Shown here piece by piece: positions 41,641 to 54,950 of a DNA stretch of 64,000 nucleotides. The notes below the pieces were generated by a model, which saw only the letters and a program-made list of their open reading frames with translations, did no database searches and was not told the origin of the DNA. The stretch is from Stichopus chloronotus (taxonomy: Eukaryota; Echinodermata; Holothuroidea; Aspidochirotida; Stichopodidae): NCBI GenBank assembly GCA_021234535.1, contig SFZH01000008.1, positions 22,531,091-22,595,090 on the forward strand, given 5' to 3'. A program made the translations under genes and the position numbers. Position 1 is the stretch's first letter. Each line of letters opens with the position of its first letter.

Positions 41641-41840
41641 ACTTCCAAAAACGAATGTGCGACAAAGTCCTTGCGGCTAAGTCTATAACTCTTTTTTGCC
41701 TCATACGATTTCTTTGAAATTTAAACAGTAGGCCTATATATCAATACATATTTCTATCTCTTACAGGAAAAACTAGGTGGTCCGGGCCCTGCAAAGAACG
41801 TTGTGACGTCATGAACGAATTAGTTCTACTCTTCTGTGTT
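41641..41840 (+). repeat. Outlying copy of the GCCTCATACGATTT repeat family
   Basis: Shares with the 44.6-46.0 kb array the order GCGGCTAAGT, then ATAACTC, TTTGCCTCATACGATTTCTT, CAGGAAAAAC, GTGGTCC, GCAAAG and TTGTGACGTCATGAAC. Confidence 0.8.
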
Positions 41841-44594
41841 CAAATAATCCGACATATGAGAGGACGGTCTAACAGAACTCGCTGATCTACATTCCAATGC
41901 TAGCTCACGCTCACACAGCCATCAGTGTCCAGTTCAACGCCGCATGCTGTTCTGTTCACTTACACCTACTCCCCGCTCACACGTTTACGAACCATGCGTT
42001 CCATTCTCGTAAAAGAACTATACATGTCAGTATCGCGCTAAACACATTTGGTGTTTCCGCTAGTACTATAAAGGTAAACGGTAACAGGAATAAGACTGAT
42101 TTCTGTACACAGTGCGATATTCAGAAAGTTTTCTCCATCCTCAATGTTCCATCTCGACAGGAAATTTGTCGAGAACAAGACTCTTTTCACTGTATGCAAA
42201 ACTGTCATTGAAATCTACAGTTAAAATTAGGGAACTGCTTTAATTGTAATAGGGAGGTACCTACTACCCTTGCCTGAAGGTGTAAATTATATTCACTTTC
42301 TAGGATCAACGATAAGAAACTCCCTTGCCTTTTGTAAAGCGTACTCAGGTCTTAGAGCCGATTTTGATTGAAAAAAAATACCATGACAGAGAAAGAAAGA
42401 GAGGGAGTGGCGGGGTGATAGGGGTGGAGAGAGAAATCTGCGCTGTTAATTTATCAGTGGTTCCAATAACACATAGCGGTAGCACCTATGTTGAGTATTT
42501 TACCTTGTCATTGCCAACACTACACTTGGTACCGAGTAATTAACTGTATTCCATGGTAAACGTACACTAACCATACTAAAACAGTTATTTCAAATCTCAC
42601 ATTAGCAGCCGAGGCTTTTTCTTCGTTGAGGCGTTTTGGCGTGCTACTTACTCACAACATGTACCCACTATCGTACACGGGGGGGGGGGGGGAGTTGGGC
42701 CATGCCCCCCTCACATTCCCCATTTTTTTTTTCATACTGCATATTTTGCTGAAAATATCAGAAATAAGCGGGAATTGACATGATTAGTATCAATATAGGC
42801 CTACTATATGTATATAGGTAAACTTGAGGGAATACAGGCCCGTAGCCAGGGGGGTCGGAGCGTTCGAACGACCCATCCCGAGTTGAGGGAGGTCCATTTT
42901 TTTCAGCCATGTGTTTGAAGGGTCAGCTATGAAATATTTCTTTATCTTGACATATAATTCACTTTTAGCAGGAAGATAAAACCTCTTCACTTATGTCATC
43001 AAATGTATACAGGCCCAAACTGACCACAATATATCTTCACTAGATACTAGTATACTATGTGGGGTGATGAGATAATAAGCTAAAAACGCAAATTCATGGT
43101 TATGTCATTGTGGCTGTGGATATCATTGAACTAGATACAATAAAAAGCCTGGGACACACTGCCACGACAATCTGCGACACGACGGCGACCACCCACCTCG
43201 TCTGCTGTAATCGTGGCGGTGTGACCGGTTCCACGACTAGAGTTCAGTTGTGTTGTAAGCCGTCGCCGGGCCCAATTAAATATGTTCAATTGTAGTCGGG
43301 TGCAGTCGGTGCATTTTAAGCCCTGTTCAAACCGCCACGACTACCAGAGTGTCTACTCAGGCGCGTAGCCAAGGAGGGGCGATGGAGGCGATCGCCCCCT
43401 GGCCATATTGTGGTATTTGTTTTTAGGACTCGCCAGAAATACCCAGGAGCACAGGCATAGCCAGGGAACGTAGGGCGAACAGGTCGACCCTGCTTGATCT
43501 CATTTTCGCTTTTTTTCCCCCGCGATATCGCTAAATAGTAATTCTCTCACTTTATGCGGCAGGCCTACCAAGGGAGGGGTGGAATGCAGAGTTGGGTGCA
43601 TGTATGTCTGCACCCAGGAAGGGCAGTTTTCATCTATCTGAGTGGTTTGTAGAGCCAAACGTTTCTTTGAATGCTCATCTCGGCATTGCTTCATTTTTCA
43701 CTGACTAATTATTTTCTCAGTAATTGAGAAATTGTATACATGAGATCTAAATTTCAAGGCTGGGTTCATGCAGCTGAAAAAACTTGGGAAGGGCTATTTC
43801 CGGCCATCTGGGGGGTTTGTAAAACCCAAAATTTTCTTGTACGCTCCGCGCCAACCGATGGTGGCGCTCCGCTTAGATAGTCTTCACGAGTTTGCACCCC
43901 CTCCCCTTGGAAGGTCTTTTAAGGTATTCTTAAATCCTCCACAAATTCCTGGGTACGCCACTGCATGTAACATGCAGTGCTGTGGGGAGCCGCACACAGG
44001 CGACTTAGAAATGTAGGTAACTTTCTGCGTAGGCCTACCAAAGGTTCCCTGCGCACTCATATCAATACTGTCACATGCATAGGGAGTTCCACAAGTGTAA
44101 AAGCGGTGGTCGTTAGTTGAAAATGAGTAACATTTTGAAGAAACGTAACCCTGTCGTCTATCATTAAACTCATGAGATTTTAGACGGATTTGCAATGTAA
44201 CTATTCCAGTTATATACACTCCGTGTATCTCACAATGAAAGAATTCTAAACAGAACAATATTAGATGAGGGGGTAAGTGCAGTGAACGGGATCTCTGCCT
44301 TGCTATTTTCATGCCTAAAAGTCGGGGAGAAAACATGAGCTTATTTTGTCATTTCTTGACCAATTTCTTTCGTTCCTTCCCTTTTTCCATAGCACATTGT
44401 CCATACAGAGTAAAAAATGCAAAATCTGGAGCAAACAATTTCAATCCGCAAAGTTTACTGTCTCAAAATTTCGTCCCACTTATGACTCACTAACAGAAAT
44501 GTAACTTGAGATCCCGGAGTTTGGGCCAAAACAGATCCGTCAGTCAGTTCTGTTACATCAACTCGGCACGTCGATGTATATGTATATCAAAACG
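41841..44594. other. Intergenic stretch with GTAGCCA-GGGG-type repeat fragments
   Basis: CCCGTAGCCAGGGGGG occurs at 42840, GCGTAGCCAAGGAGGGGCG at 43364, CATAGCCAGGGAACG at 43453, and the reverse-strand phrase TGGGTACGCCACTGCATG near 43950. These look like scattered pieces of mobile-element ends. Around 43130-43350 the GC content rises, with repeated CCACGAC words. A poly-G run lies near 42680. The frames of 60-150 codons here have no recognisable domain. Confidence 0.45.
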
Positions 44595-46045
44595 AATGAT
44601 GCCGTTAGGTCCATAACTCTTTTTTTGCCTCGTACAATTTCCTTGAAGTTTTCACATAAAAAAGGAATACCTACCATCTACAAATTCCCACAAGAAATAA
44701 GAGGTCCCATATTCACTGGGAAAAATATGACGTAGCAAAGAGACCACACCCATGAGCCATGCATCTTCATTACATATAGGAATGTACAAAGTAAGTACAA
44801 GTAATGCACGTAATAAATAAAACGAATGTGCGACTACGTTTATAAGTCCTTTTTGCCTCATACGATTTATTTCAAATTTTATAAAGCGATACCTATCATC
44901 TACAACCACACAAAAGAACTTAGTGGTCCCATGCTTGCAGACAAAAACATTACGTACAGAAGGGACCTCACCAATGAGACAACTTATACCTATTGCGAAG
45001 TATGTACGAGTAATGAATGTGCCGCTAAGTCCATAACTCCTTTTTGCCTCATATGATTTCTTTGACATTCTGACAGTATCTAGCAATATTTATTATCTAT
45101 CTCATACAGGAAAATATAAGTGGTCCTGGCTTTGCAAAGAAAGTTGTGACGTAATGAACATATTAGTTTTACTAATATTCTGTGCACAAATAAAAAAAAG
45201 AAAAAAGTGACGTAACAAAGAGACCACACAAGTGAAACAACTTTAGTAACTGTATATTTTGTAACTTTGGTACCTATATATTTTGCAAAGTAGTTACAAA
45301 TAATGCATTACATTGTTAGAAGGAATATGAGTCTGAGTTTATAACTCCCTTTTGCCTCATACGATTTCTTTGAAATTCTGACAGTATCTAGCAATATTTA
45401 TTATCTATCTTTTACAGGAAATGCTAAGTGGTCCTGCCCCTGGAAAGAAAGTTGTGACGTCATAAAGATACTAGTTTTTTTTTCCCATGACTATATAGCA
45501 TAATTTGTGTATAAATGATTCATAAGTACTTTTTACCTCTAAGAATGTCTTTGATTTTAGAATACAATAAATTCAGTGCTGTTAGCTGCAACTTTATGAA
45601 ACAATTAAGTGGTCAAATACTTAAATAGAAAATAGAAAAATATGACATAATAAACAGACCACCCGTTAAGACAATTATTTATAAGCAGAAATTGTGTACA
45701 AGTAATGCATGTACTGAATACAATGAATGTGCGGCTGAGTTCATGACTCGTTTTGCCTCAAACCATTTCTTTAAAATTTGATGGTGTGTAAAACATTTGC
45801 TATCTATATCCTACATGAAAATGTAAGCAGTCCCCACTCTACAAGCTAAACTGAGTGGTCACCGTCATATGAAAAAGATGATGACGCCATGAACATCCGA
45901 GTTTTATAATATGAATATATTATATATGTTTTGCAAATGATCCATCTTTTAATCATAACGAATGAGCGACTGAGTTCATAACTCCTCTTTGCATGCCTCA
46001 TACAATTTCTTTGAAATTTTCAATATAATTACGTCTTGACTATTA
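44595..46045 (+). repeat. Array of a 180-310-bp degenerate repeat
   Basis: The anchor TTTGCCTCATACGATTTCTT (with variants) recurs at 44627, 44855, 45046, 45354, a weak copy at 45535, then 45755 and 45995. Each is preceded by AATGTGCGRCTRAGTYCATA-like sequence and followed by TATCTAC, an AAGTGGTCC box and TGACGTMAT. Spacing varies from about 180 to 310 bp, so units are diverged or partly deleted. The 144-codon minus-strand frame at 44652-45086 is a by-product of the repeats. Confidence 0.85.
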
Positions 46046-47357
46046 TCTACATTCTTATTAAACCAGAAGATCGAATGACACTCTGATCCGTTGCCAAAAT
46101 TTCATTTTCCATATACAGATGTATATCTTTAAATAAAAGAAACAAAAGCAAGTTGGAGAAGGGAAGAGACCAATATCAAAATGAAAAACAAAACATAAGA
46201 ATAAAAAAACCAAATTTGGTGTAATGCCAGATGCTGATATGAATGAATAACGAACGAATCTAAACCACATACAACTTCATTGACCCAACCTTACCGAAAA
46301 TTGTGGCGACAAAGGATGGCATATATCTATTAGCAAGGTAATTTACAAGTTGACGGAAAGTTCCTTACACCACTTATGGTTAGAGACGTAAAATTAGTGG
46401 CGAATCGACGGAGATACCCCTGGAAATATCGTCCAAAGGTGTCCCAATGGAGTACTTTGTAAAGACATGGAGTTGCTGGAAACGGGGCCATTGCCTGATT
46501 ACATAGAAACAGCAATAAATCTAACGAGATATGCTAAGTTATTGCTTGAAGAGAGTGCACAAACAATGATGCTTCTGATAGTTTCATAGGAAAAGCAAGT
46601 GAGATTAAAGGCAGTAACCCATCACCCCAAGCTGGCTTCCGGAGAGCAAAATTCTCAACTGGTTCTACTTTTTGATTGACAGCAAATTCTACAGATGCAG
46701 AGTAGCTCATATTACACAGCGTACACACGGGATCCATTGTTTTGATAACGCATTCGGAGGAATTTTAGACAGGGACTAAAGGTGAGTGGTTAGGAGAATT
46801 TAAACTCTGTAAGGTGATGAGTATTTGTCTTTAAATTCCATTTAGTAACAATATACGGGCCTATGCTCTTACATCTACTTTTTGGTAAGTTCTGAATGTG
46901 AAAAAAAGGGTGCATTGTTTTCCTGATGGGCATTATCTCTTCATATGTTCACATTCAGGACATGTAAAAAATTCAGAGTAACACGTTTGGTTTTTTAATC
47001 CAGGACAGATCTTCGGAATAATAGAACTTATTCATATTATGTCATCCCATCTTCGATTGGGCATTTCAAATGATACAGTTCATCTACTCATCAATGTTGA
47101 AAGTTTGATGTTAACGCAAAATTCAGTTGCCGAGATGCCTTCCCTAATAGATGTCATACTTTCAACTCTGGTGACCTCAAGTGACCTTTAACCTAATAAT
47201 AGATATAATAATAATAGGCATAATAATTTTTACACACATACACCCCTATACACAGGTATAGATCCATAAAATAGGTTCTGAGGAAAAAGTTGGATTGACC
47301 TGTGAAGCTGAGGGCGCGTATCTGAAACCCCAATTTGCATTATGTTAAAATATCCAG
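46046..47357. other. Intergenic stretch, nothing firm
   Basis: A 67-codon minus-strand frame (46534-46737, starting MDPVCTLCNMSYSASVEFAV) has balanced protein-like composition, but no domain or clear splice partner was found. It is left unassigned. Confidence 0.4.
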
Positions 47358-47377
47358 AAACGGGGATATCCCCGTTT
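47358..47377. repeat. 20-bp perfect palindrome
   Basis: AAACGGGGATATCCCCGTTT is its own reverse complement. It sits in a locally GC-richer stretch. Confidence 0.9.
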
Positions 47378-47451
47378 TTCGGCGTAACCCCGGTTGTAAG
47401 CTTGAAGTTCCTGTGTGTCCCCGTTCGGCGCCCTAAACAAACCCGACCTTC

Positions 47452-47500
47452 TACACACACTCACGCACACGCACACGCACACACACCCACTCACACACGC
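47452..47500. repeat. CA-rich microsatellite
   Basis: Imperfect (CA)n with CG and CT interruptions. Confidence 0.9.
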
Positions 47501-47515
47501 CGTCATCATCGCGTA

Positions 47516-47540
47516 GATTCCTTGCCTGCCTCCGGTAAGG
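47516..47540 (-). repeat. Reverse-oriented head of the ~293-bp family
   Basis: On the minus strand CCTTACCGGAGGCAGGCAAGG, cut here to its core GGAGGCAGGCAAGGAATC, matches the head seen at 13832-13849. The body of the repeat is missing. Confidence 0.6.
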
Positions 47541-47879
47541 CATCAAAAGTGTTCGCTTGCATACAGATAAAACTATGACGTAATGAGTAGCAGGCCCGTA
47601 GCCACATTAACCATTTTTGAGGGGGTGGTGCAATATCACTGTTGGAGTTTCTCGGCCTGGTGAGGGGTTTAAGGGGAAGATTTGTCACCTTCCGTTTGAT
47701 TTTTTTCCTTGCCCATTTCAAGGGTTTTATATTTTATATTAAACGGATTACCATCTCATCCTCCTGTATTTTTATTTAACAAAAGCATGACTTTTTATTG
47801 AGACACATTTTATTTAAAACACTTTTAATTTTTTATGGGGCAATGTGCCCTCCATGCTCCCAGGGGGAGGGGGGCTGTG

Positions 47880-48210
47880 CGGCTAACATAATCCCTTGTT
47901 GCCTCATAAAACTTCGTTGAAAATTTAATAGTATGCCACAACACTAATTATCTACCTCCTACAGGGAAAAAAGGTCGCGACCCTACGATAAAAAAAAAAA
48001 AACTGTGAAATCATGAACATACCGTTTCACAATTGCAGCAATGATTCACTTTTACAATAAAACGAGTGTTCATCCCCCCCCCCCCCCGCTTCCTTTTATT
48101 TACCAGAATTTTTCTTACAATTTTAATATAATGCAGCTTGAACCATTATTACACTAAGTGGTAGCGTACTTACATGACGTAATAAATAGACCACTACCGT
48201 CAGACAATTA
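47880..48210 (+). repeat. Further diverged copies of the 44.6-kb array family
   Basis: GTTGCCTCATAAAACTTCGT at 47899 is followed by TATCTACCTCCTACAGGGAA, and further on by AAGTGGTAG and TGACGTAATAAATAGACCAC. A run of C at about 48075 interrupts the copies. Confidence 0.65.
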
Positions 48211-50297
48211 TTGATGTGGAAATTTTTCGTCGCATACTTTTCAAGTTTTTGCCGATAAGTGATTTACGTTAACTTCCTGTAGCACAGAAATTATCTCATT
48301 TTTCTGTGTTCGTGTGTTCTAGGTTTTAATCTGTCTTACGTCATTTATTTATTTCACACCATTACATCAGTGCCTTCGATACAACAATCTACTAACCACT
48401 TCCTTTCTTTAAAAGAAGATATTTGGAATTGACCAAATCTGATGTTTATTCAAAAAGACGTCTCTACGATCCTGAATAACTTTAAAGTTTAATGCGTATA
48501 CATAGTAAAAACAACAACTTTCATGTGCAAACTTTTGTAAGTCACCATTCTGACAAATTGTTTGGGACGATACATAGGTTTCATGCGATACATTCTGCCA
48601 CATGATTTCAAATTCTGGTAACATAACGACAAAAGGTTTAAAATACGATAACATAGTGGTTGACAGTTTTTCTTTTTTTTTAACTTAACTATACGCGCTG
48701 CTCTCAGAACATGTCCATGGCAAGTATACTGGAGACAAATATTCAGTTAGTCAAAATAGCTGATCACTAACGCAGCAATAAAACCAGTTGGTATATTTGC
48801 AAATGCATGTGCTTCGTTTCTCTGAATATTACAACTGTCGATGCCGATTAAAGAGGATGCATTAAGTGGTATGATTTTGATACACCAGCATGTGCTGTCG
48901 CATAGGCACTTATAGGAAGAACCCCTAATTTTTAAATATGATTTCTTTTTTTACCGGTACTGTTTTATGTAGTTTCCGTTGCTCTTCAAAGTGTTTATTG
49001 TCATTTTCGTTCATCCATATCCAGTCCATGAACAACCTTTTGTGTACGTTATAACTAAAGAAAAACTTACACTCAAACAAAATCTAATCCTTCAGGTTTT
49101 TCGGTACACACGCAACCGCTTTAACCCTAGTGTGATATACAGTATAATCGGTAAATGCGGTTTTGAAAGAAAAAAAAGGGGGTCTGAAGATGTTTGGAAA
49201 AATGTACACCGCATGACCCACTTCAGTTAGAACAAGTGCAACCCCGAATACGAGTGTCACTCTGACATATATGCAGCATCGGATTTTAGAATTGGAAGAA
49301 CTGATTTTTTTCGCAACTGTTTGCCCGTGTCTACAAGGATAAACACATTCGCTTGAAAAGAAAAATCGAAAAATTATTTCTTCGTGCGCCGTCACTCAGT
49401 TAACGACAGAATACCTGGGAAAAAAATTGATGAGCCTTAAACATCAAACCAAAGTAACATGGAACTATTTTAAATTTAGGCAAAAAATTTCATTAAATTG
49501 GCATCTATATCGTTATTTGTTTTCATGACATCACATCATTATGGCACTTGTCTTTCGTCATGGATTACATTAATATATAGTTGGATTCACTCTATGATCA
49601 TGGAACGTTGTTAAGAACAAATACGAGGCCTTTGAAGGAGAGAGAGAGATCAAGAGCCAAAGACGCTCAGCTGAGTAATGAGTTTGTGAGATGCCCCACT
49701 TGCATCAAACTGACTAGTCGACCGGTTAGTTTGATGCTTTTCGTCTGCGCAATCGCTTAGTCAGGTGGTTTCGCTAAACTAGGTGATTTGGTCAATTAGA
49801 TGAGTTCCGTATCTTGCCGACGTCAGATCAGGCTCGTACCCTACTGAAGAAAAAAATACGGAGCTACGGTTCAAACTACAGAAACCTCTTCGGAGTTTCG
49901 TTTTAATCTGTGTACAGTATGTTGCCTTTCAGATTTGAGCACATCCTGATGTACTTAGTTTATGATCTTATGTGGAGAAGAAATAGGAGTGGTTTTATTC
50001 AGTTAGATTCGCACTTAGTAAGTAAGGATATGGTACTTCTGCAGTTGGTAGGCACTTCGCTAATCCCTTAGTAGTTAGGCCGATACAGTAACGTTACCAT
50101 GTTCCGGCCCAGTTTGTTACTGCTCAGTGTACATAATGCAGCAGGCGTATCATTTCAATGTAATTAATTGTACGGTAACAAAGTGTGAGGGCCTAAATTG
50201 GACCTGACGGAGTATTTATTTAATTTAGACAAGTCGACCTTGGTACAACATGATCCTCTTTTCTCAACTCGATAAGACCTCACTTGTTATGGTAGGA
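48211..50297. other. Intergenic stretch, nothing recognised
   Basis: No supported gene. A short hairpin-forming sequence lies at about 49702-49737 (GCATCAAACT...AGTTTGATGC). Several frames of 80-100 codons lack recognisable motifs. Confidence 0.45.
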
Positions 50298-51335
50298 ATT
50301 GTATTCCAACCGCCGGAATGACGTTCATGAATTATTAATCTATGGCAGAGAAATCTGTTCCTGAGCTGAATAGAGTGATGTGTAAGTGACTGTGAACTGA
50401 ACTAGCCGTGCCAAAAAATTGTTGTAGTAATTGTATCTGTGATATCTCGGGCATTTTGATGGAATTAAATGGCGTTTATAGGTTAGATCAAAGATGAGAC
50501 AAGAGAAACGATCCAAGGCGTGTGATGTGGTACTATCTCTATCTTATTTCGTTCTGTCCAGTTACTTAATAAGTATATTATCAAAGATATAAAGAGTGGT
50601 GGCAGTATGTAAGTTTTATAATACACAACATTACAGTATCCTCAAGGTTACAGGAGATAACGGGAATGTAACATGGTGCTACGAAAGTCTGATGATTCAT
50701 TTTTCAAGTACATAGGCCATATGGCTTAGGGGACAAAAGAGGTTAGAGACTCACTGCTGAAGCCTGCACAGTCAGACTGTTTTTGTATTCGGGCATGATT
50801 TCGTGTGACGGCCGTTGAACCGAGCAGGCTGGCTTTCCCTTAAATGAACTCTCATACCCTGCTGTAGGCCTACGCACGGTGCAAGCATGTTGCCGTGTTT
50901 TTACTATTTGAAAATATTGGTTTATGGCTACAAATTCGTTGTAAATTGGAGTGGCTACCAATTCGATGTAAAGGGAAATCGGGGGAGGAGCGGCGCGCAG
51001 ATAGAAAATTTCGGAAACTATTAATGTGCATTTTCCACCCTTTGAGTCTGACCGCGATCCCCAGTTGCAACCTCAATCGGGTAGTCCTTGTCTAAGCGCA
51101 AAAGTTTCTGTCCTGCACGTACTACGATTGTAAACGAATAAATCGACATAGACTATACTTTGTTGGACCATCATCGGATGTTGCAGCTCCATGGTTGGAC
51201 CATAGAGCTACCACTGCATATCACAGGGCACACGCATACCAACATGACAGAAGATGGATTTCGGGAGTCCCCGTGACGTCGCACACGTCATTTATTAAAT
51301 ATTCATGAACGTCATTCCGGCGGTTGGAATACAAT
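50298..51335. mobile_element. 1,038-bp element with 35-bp perfect inverted ends
   Basis: The left end (50298-50332, ATTGTATTCCAACCGCCGGA, continuing ATGACGTTCATGAAT) is the exact reverse complement of 51301-51335. The bases just inside are similar too. The interior has only short frames (up to 72 codons) and no transposase motif. This looks like a non-autonomous DNA transposon. No flanking duplication was clear, so an inverted duplication of other origin is not ruled out. Confidence 0.75.
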
Positions 51336-54161
51336 GCCTATATCTTGTTTCAGTGGTCCTAATGAGGCTATGTGTTTGCGTATAGGCCCCAGTATAGCCT
51401 ATAGGCTAACTTGGGCCGTATAATAACATAACATAACAAGTTTAAGGGCAAAGGAGGGCCAAAGCCCCATAAGATGCCCTGTAATCCAGACCCCCCCCCC
51501 CAAAAAAAAAACCCTAACCAAACTAATATAGTACTAGTATAATGTAGGCCTAGAGCCTTGTAGCTCTTTTTTGTTTAGGCCTATGCCATCCTTGCCAGGA
51601 TGCTTAGATCTAACTGTTAGCTTATCATTTCTTTTGTTCATCTGTGACTACTAAACATACTGCATAGCCTAATCTCATTTGTAGTAGGCCCTACAGCATT
51701 TACAGAGCATTTTCTGTGTGATTGCACAATAGTAACATTCTTCAGGCCTTACTTTTTAAAGTTGGCAGGGGATCTGTAAACTAGTCTCCCGAGGAGAGCT
51801 TATTGCTCTCCTACTATGTTTGGAGTCACCTCAGTTAAAACAGGGACTTGCTGTTTGTAACTCCCTGGTTAAGAAGAAATTGTATCCTGAATTTATGCTC
51901 ATTGCTGACTTGCAGTTTTCATTTTCTTCAGGCACAATAAGTGTCAGTGAACAAACGTGGCATATCCCATGAGAATTCTACTACTTCACCATGAGGGTGA
52001 ACTGCCACCTGCACCAATGAATGCATGCTATAGAATTTTTTAATACCAGTATTCATTTAATGGCGCAATTTTTTTCTTTTTTTATGACTGTCCTTGTCCA
52101 GTCTTCGTTGAAAACAGACCTGGTGGACTATGACATTTTTGGTCCCTTGCATTAGCAAGAGGAACCAATGCATTCAACTTGGCGTGTGGGTGTGCGTGTG
52201 TGTGTGTCTGTGACGCAGCTTGGATACGCTCTTACTCAATATGGGCAAGCTGGATAAAACTTGTACTTGGTGTACAGGTCCGTCATAGTGCGTAGAAGTG
52301 CCCTATTGTTTTTGGTGTCCAAACCTTGCATATAAATGAGATTATGGGGTCAAACATAAAAATCTTAAAACTGCCATATTTCCATAACCGTTGGTCAGAG
52401 TTGTTTTAAACTTGATAAGGTTGTCTGTTACTGACAGGTTCACGACCCTGTGAAATTAATTGATAGAGGTGGGGGGGGGGGGAATTTTTGTGGTTTTATT
52501 TTTTGGTCATTGGAAAATTGTTGCTGTTTTAGTGCTATGGTAGCTTAGAAGACCATCAGCTGATGTATGTATTGTTTGAATCATTTGCATTATCTTTAAG
52601 ATTAAAATGGGTTGGGGAACAGTTTCAGACAGTGTGTTTCAACATGGTATAGTGAGTTGTTAGTTTAGCAGTTGGTACGCAACTACAGTATGGTAACCAG
52701 TATAGTCAATATGTGTACCAATTGAATTTGCATTACCCTTAATTTTGAAAAAAATGGGAACTGTTTAATTCATTATATTTTAACATGTTTAGTTTTTTGT
52801 TAATTTAGTGGTTATACATGGGCCCAAAATGTTTTGGACCCAGTTTGAGCTCAAGTTTTGGGCCCCTATTTTTTTAATTCATTATCTAAACATGTGGTAT
52901 ATTTCTTAATTCAATGGGGACACTGTACAGATAGGCCTCCATTTTTGGACCTGATTTGGACTCCATTTTGGGCCCCATCCTTGATAGCACCAATTTTTGG
53001 GTCCCCAGTTTTGAGGACCCAACTTGTCACTTGCCCTTACTTCTTTGCAAGGAACCGCAGTGCCCAATGGGCTCTTGTTTTCAATCATGCAGTGAAATTG
53101 GTTTCTAAGTAGGCTTGGCTGATGGTCTAACAACTTACTGTAGTCATGTATTGAAGGTGTCTATATGTGGCCTCTGCGCCTCCTGGTGGAAAGTTTGGTC
53201 CACCTTCAAAAGTTGTTAAGAACTCCAGGTGAAAGCTATTGTCAGTATACAGCATGCTACAGAACCAGTGTTTTCACGGGTAACCAGGGTATCCGGGTAC
53301 CCGGCACAGTATTTTACTAATCGGAACCAAAGTTACTATCCATCAGTTCCTTCATAAAGTGAAAAACGTCACAACCGCTTCATGAAAAAACTCTGTCAGA
53401 TTGCCAAATTTTGCCTACTAGACACAGCAAATAATTCAAAATGGAATTTTCTTCTTTTTCCCTTGGAAAATTACTGGCCCTATTAATGAGTAGGTGTAGA
53501 ACTGTAGATGGATGTTTGCAGTACATTGGTGAGATCCCTCCATGCAAATGCAATGTACTTTACTACTGTGGAAATGCCAATGTTAACGATATAGCGGACG
53601 TTTGGTTTGGCACCTGATGGTTATGAAAAGAAGAAATTACCTGATTTTTACTTTTAGGAATCTGTGAAAGCACTATATAAAACAGACAGCACCAAGGTGC
53701 ACTTGTATCCTGAAAGGTGTACAGTACTTTTTAATTGTTGTTGGCCTTTTGGCTAGCAAAGTGGTACAGAAGAGCAACAGGATGAACCCAGCTACCACTA
53801 TATAAAGTCCAAAGGAGATTATAGTGTATTCTCATAGCATAAAATAATATGGAATTACCCACCTTTCCATTTCCAGCTACAGAAAATATTCTAACGTATG
53901 GGAGCATCTTTGTTGCAATGGTACACCCTGATCGTGCTGCAAATTTGATGGACGCCGGCTTAACAGGTATAACAGATGATGAATGTCATAATTAGTGCCA
54001 TGCAGACGTGTCGTTAATTGTGAGTATATTTTCAATTACTACATTGTAGACATCAGTTGCACTTTCTCAACGGACGTGCAGTCAGAATGCATGCACCGTT
54101 AACATACTGTTTCCGATGTGCCTCATTACATCAATTTTTTGAGAAGCATAATCCATTTTTT
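51336..54161. other. Intergenic stretch with simple repeats
   Basis: Around 52140-52240 a CCCTTGCATTAGCAAGAGGA phrase and a GT-rich tract resemble the hairpin-head repeat style. Around 52850-53040, words such as TTTTGGACC and CCATTTTGGGCCCC recur. No gene was recognised. Confidence 0.45.
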
Positions 54162-54950
54162 AATCCTCGCCGAAGGCAGGCAAGGAATCTATGCGAAGGT
54201 GATGGCGTGTGTAAATTTGTGACGCCCTAGCTTGTAAACACGATGTCTCAAGAAGGGAATGGTACTCGAACTTCAAAGTTGGTGTGTTGGTAGTCCATTG
54301 TGGGTAGATGATCCCTATATTGTTTTTCATAGAGGTCAAAGGTCATTTGAGGTCACCAGAGCTTAATGTGTGAAAACCTATCAAGGGAGATATCTCAGCA
54401 AGCCAATTGTTGCTGGAACTTCAAACGCTTATCACAGATAGCACTTGATGAGTAGATGATTTCCAGCATTTTTTATGGAGGTCAAAGGTTGTGAGAGGTC
54501 AATAGAGGACATAGTTTGAAAACCTTGTAAACATGGTATCTCAAGAAGCGAAAAGTGCTCGAACTTCAAAGTTGGTGTGTTGGTTTTCCATTGTGAGTAG
54601 ATGATCCCTATTGTTTTTCATGGACGTCAAAGGTCATTTGAGGTCAACTGAGCCTTAAGTATGAAAACCTGTCGAGGGAGGTAGCACAGCAACGGAATGT
54701 TGCTGGAACTATTATCGTTGATACTGTAGCAGCTAAAGAGTAGATGATGTCTGTCATTTTGTATGGAGGTCAAAGCTCATGACGGTGAGGTCAATAGAGG
54801 ACATAGTTTGAAAACCTTGTAAACAAGGTATCTCAAAAGGGAAAAGTGCTTGAACTTCAAAGTTGGGGTGTTGCTTGTCCATTGTAAGTAGATGATTCCT
54901 ATTGTTTTTCATGGAGATTAAAGGTCATCTGACGTCAGTACGAATGGAGT
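54162..54950 (+). repeat. ~293-bp repeat family, second block (about 2.7 units)
   Basis: The head CCTCGCCGAAGGCAGGCAAG (arms as in intron 2) is followed by units in which CTTCAAAGTTGGTGTGTTGG recurs at 54271, 54564 and 54855 (periods 293 and 291). AGGTCAAAGGTCATTTGAGG and TGAAAACCTTGTAAACA recur in step. Confidence 0.88.

Noticed and set aside
43884..44336. A 150-codon minus-strand ORF
   Set aside because: No domain, and it spans a repeat-fragment junction (TGGGTACGCCACTGCATG); it is probably a chance frame.
44652..45086. A 144-codon minus-strand ORF
   Set aside because: It crosses two to three units of the tandem array and its sequence repeats with them; no domain seen.
46330..46737. Two adjacent minus-strand frames (67 and 61 codons) that might be exons
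   Set aside because: No domain, no convincing splice sites joining them in phase, no second line of evidence.
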